Shown in pieces: positions 62,452 to 64,000 of a stretch of 64,000 nucleotides of DNA (its first letter is position 1; each line of letters starts with the position of its first letter). The position numbers and the translations under genes were made by a program. Source of the stretch: Vallitalea longa (GTDB taxonomy: Bacteria > Bacillota > Clostridia > Lachnospirales > Vallitaleaceae); the NCBI RefSeq assembly GCF_027923465.1, contig NZ_BRLB01000006.1, positions 62,001 to 126,000 of the forward strand, given 5' to 3'. Below the pieces are notes generated by a model, which had not been told where the DNA came from, did no database searches, and saw nothing but the letters and a program-made list of their open reading frames with translations.

Positions 62452-62469
62452 TTGTTAATTTATAAACAC
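62452..62469. promoter_or_regulatory. Rex-like operator upstream of nfnA
   Basis: TTGTTAATTTATAAACAC matches the Rex pattern TTGTTAA-N4-TTAACAA at 12 of 14 defined positions, 25 bases ahead of the nfnA start. Rex represses fermentative genes when NAD is high, which would suit this operon. Inference from pattern only. Confidence 0.4.
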
Positions 62470-62556
62470 TTTGTTACATATTTAGTACTTATTAGAAAAA
62501 TGACGTCTAAACAAAACTAGTGTAAATTTCTGCAAGAAATTGGAGAAATACTAGCA

Positions 62557-62585
62557 TTGACATTCTACTAAGTTTTAGTTATCAT
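62557..62585 (+). promoter_or_regulatory. Promoter of the AraC-family gene
   Basis: TTGACA at 62557-62562 and TATCAT at 62580-62585 have a 17-base spacer. It lies about 114 bases before the AraC-type start codon. Confidence 0.6.
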
Positions 62586-62621
62586 GTACTTATGGGAATA
62601 TTATACTACGTTATTAAGAAT

Positions 62622-62660
62622 AAAACTAACACTAATTTTGAAAAACTAACACTTTTTTGA
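62622..62660. promoter_or_regulatory. 20-base direct repeat, candidate AraC operator
   Basis: AAACTAACACT recurs at a period of 20 bases (62623 and 62643), each followed by a T-rich TTTTGA-type end. A direct repeat spaced by two helical turns is the usual AraC-family operator form. It lies between the gene's promoter and start. Confidence 0.5.
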
Positions 62661-62698
62661 GTATTATTGATAAAATTTTAACAAAAGTAGGTGAAATT

Positions 62699-63550
62699 AT
62701 GTTAAATGTCTTTGATAAAAAACTAGAAATGATTGATGGATTCGAAACTGACTATGTTAAAATACTTTATTATGATTTACCCAAAAATTTTTCTGGGGAT
62801 TATAAATCATATAATTATGCTCGATTTTGTACAATACTTAATGGCAGAAAACATGTGACACTAAATAATAACAAAAAATTTGTTTATACAAAAGATAATT
62901 ATTTATTATTACCATCTAACTCAAAAGTTCATATGGACATAGATACTCATACTACAGCATTGGTTTTTGAATTAAATGACGAACTAGTCAATAATGTACT
63001 TAATAAGATTGATCTGAAAGATAATATGAAAGAAGTAGTTAGATCAACAACTAATAATTATTTTTTAGGTCAAAATAAATATAATATATCAGAAGATATT
63101 AATAATATTTTCGTTGCATCTAAGAGTAGGGACAATAATAATGAGTTCTTAATTGATTTGTATGCCCAAAAATTAGTGTTCGATTTGATAAAGAACAAAA
63201 CGACATATCAGATATTGAACGGTAATAATTCTCATCCTATAAATATAGCGGTAAAATATATTAATGAAAATATTAGAGATATGATTAACATTAAAGAATT
63301 AGCGAAAAGCCTTCACATGTCAGAATCTAATTTTTCTCATCTATTTAAAAAAGTTATGGGTATAAAACCTGTAGAATATATTAAGAACAAAAAATTGGAA
63401 TTAGCATTGGATTATTTAAGAAATGAAAGTGTAACAGATGTTGCATTTAATCTTGGTTACTCTAACATTTCATATTTCATTAGACTTTTTAAAGATAAGT
63501 ATAATATGACACCTAAGCAATATAAATTAACTTATTATGAAAAGCTGTAA
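62699..63550 (+). CDS. AraC-family transcriptional regulator
   Basis: A 283-residue regulator. The N-terminal region (about 1-175) has a cupin-like sensory fold with the pattern YARFCTILNGRKHVTLNNNKKFVYTKDNYLLLP. The C-terminal AraC-type DNA-binding domain (about 185-283) has MINIKELAKSLHMSESNFSHLFKKVMG and SVTDVAFNLGYSNISYFIRLFKDKYN. The TTG at 62657 is too far from the TAGGTGA site, so ATG 62699 is the start. Divergent from nfnA, with a 20-base direct repeat in between, so it could control both itself and the nfn operon. Confidence 0.88.
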   Translation: MLNVFDKKLEMIDGFETDYVKILYYDLPKNFSGDYKSYNYARFCTILNGRKHVTLNNNKKFVYTKDNYLLLPSNSKVHMDIDTHTTALVFELNDELVNNVLNKIDLKDNMKEVVRSTTNNYFLGQNKYNISEDINNIFVASKSRDNNNEFLIDLYAQKLVFDLIKNKTTYQILNGNNSHPINIAVKYINENIRDMINIKELAKSLHMSESNFSHLFKKVMGIKPVEYIKNKKLELALDYLRNESVTDVAFNLGYSNISYFIRLFKDKYNMTPKQYKLTYYEKL

Positions 63551-63611
63551 TAAAATTAGGGCATCAATAATACTATTTAGTGATATAATTAAAAAATATT
63601 TATCATTATCA

Positions 63612-63640
63612 TTGACGTATTATGAATAATGTCTTATTAT
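63612..63640 (+). promoter_or_regulatory. Promoter of the fructose-bisphosphate aldolase gene
   Basis: TTGACG at 63612-63617 and TATTAT at 63635-63640 with a 17-base spacer, about 75 bases before the start. The upstream TATCATTATC stretch is an AT-rich repeat loosely like the Fur-like sequence at 58902. Confidence 0.6.
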
Positions 63641-63715
63641 GAATGTGTAACACTATAATAGGAGAATGCTTTGATTTATCAAAGTATCAATATAAATTTA
63701 TGAGGAGTGAATTTC

Positions 63716-64000
63716 ATGCCAGTAGTTGATTACAAAAATTATTGCAAAATGCTTGACAGAGCTTTAGAAAATAACTTTGCTTATCCAGCAGTTAACGTTT
63801 CTAATATTGAGACAGCTAACGGAGTTTTAGAAGCATTCGCTAAAGCAAAATCAGACGGAATTATTCAAGTATCCATAGGTGGAGGAAAACATGCATCAGG
63901 TATGGTTGCTAATAGTGCAATCGGTGCTATTTCTTTAGCAAATCATATTCACCTTATGGCTGAGAAATACGATATTAACATAGCTTTACACACAGACCAC
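63716..64000 (+). CDS. fba: Class II fructose-bisphosphate aldolase (3' end outside window)
   Basis: The first 95 residues of a class II aldolase, which splits fructose 1,6-bisphosphate in glycolysis. It begins MPVVDYKNYCKMLDRAL, and the last visible residues, ALHTDH, are the zinc and catalytic region (Asp and His). The GAGGAG site is correctly spaced from ATG 63716. The frame is open to the window end. Paired with pyruvate kinase at the other end of the window, it shows the organism uses glycolysis. Confidence 0.93.
   Translation, partial: MPVVDYKNYCKMLDRALENNFAYPAVNVSNIETANGVLEAFAKAKSDGIIQVSIGGGKHASGMVANSAIGAISLANHIHLMAEKYDINIALHTDH

Noticed and set aside
1-64000. CRISPR arrays, tRNA, rRNA or prophage
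   Set aside because: No regularly spaced repeats, no tRNA-like cloverleaf and no phage or integrase genes were seen.

Overview
The window is A+T-rich DNA with short intergenic gaps, strong GGAGG-type ribosome binding sites and Gram-positive protein families. These include HPr with Ser46, SorC, ROK and AraC regulators, TldD/TldE, NfnAB, ECF S components and DUF4178/DUF4247/DUF350 proteins. This points to an anaerobic, fermentative, low-GC Clostridia-type Firmicute; a Vallitalea/Lachnospirales-like genome is my guess, not proven. I see no rRNA, tRNA, CRISPR array, prophage or intact insertion sequence. Both ends cut genes: a DUF4914 protein on the left and a class II fructose-bisphosphate aldolase on the right.

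Layout. 1-4.8 kb: DUF4914 protein, OFA-type MFS carrier, pyruvate kinase. 5-15.3 kb: a SorC regulator, then a ten-gene operon resembling L-ascorbate (ula) utilisation. It holds both epimerases, its own HPr and Enzyme I, the lactonase, PTS IIC/IIB/IIA, a URO-D-family protein and a beta-propeller protein, but no UlaD decarboxylase. 15.4-22 kb: D-2-hydroxyacid dehydrogenase, two flavodoxin-fold proteins, a decayed GGDEF fragment and TldD/TldE. 22.2-29.3 kb: ROK regulator, sugar ABC transporter, polyol dehydrogenase and fructokinase-like gene, suggesting polyol uptake through a ketose to a sugar phosphate. 29.5-33.7 kb: DtxR/MntR-type regulator with a manganese-type ABC transporter, behind a consensus promoter and an 18-bp palindrome.

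34-45.3 kb is the most distinctive part. It holds a rhomboid protease with SpeD (S-adenosylmethionine decarboxylase), a two-component system with a secreted four-repeat protein, PspA with a YbjN-like protein, and a divergent operon of DUF4178, DUF4247, two DUF350 proteins, a membrane-anchored aminopropyltransferase and a potassium channel. I read it as a membrane-stress module in which SpeD could supply the aminopropyl donor for the membrane enzyme.

45.5-49.9 kb: an anchored protein of unknown function, a LarC N-terminal half coupled to DUF3842, an ECF S component with DUF1893, and a small unknown gene. 50-54.8 kb: AraC regulator divergent from a GPH sugar symporter and a GH3 glycosidase. 55-58.4 kb: DUF2804, MerR regulator and MATE exporter, with a 19-bp-spacer MerR-type promoter. 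58.5-62.4 kb (minus strand): DUF2325 with a Fur-like box, and an nfnAB-iron alcohol dehydrogenase operon for ferredoxin/NAD(P)H balance. 62.7-64 kb: AraC regulator and fructose-bisphosphate aldolase.
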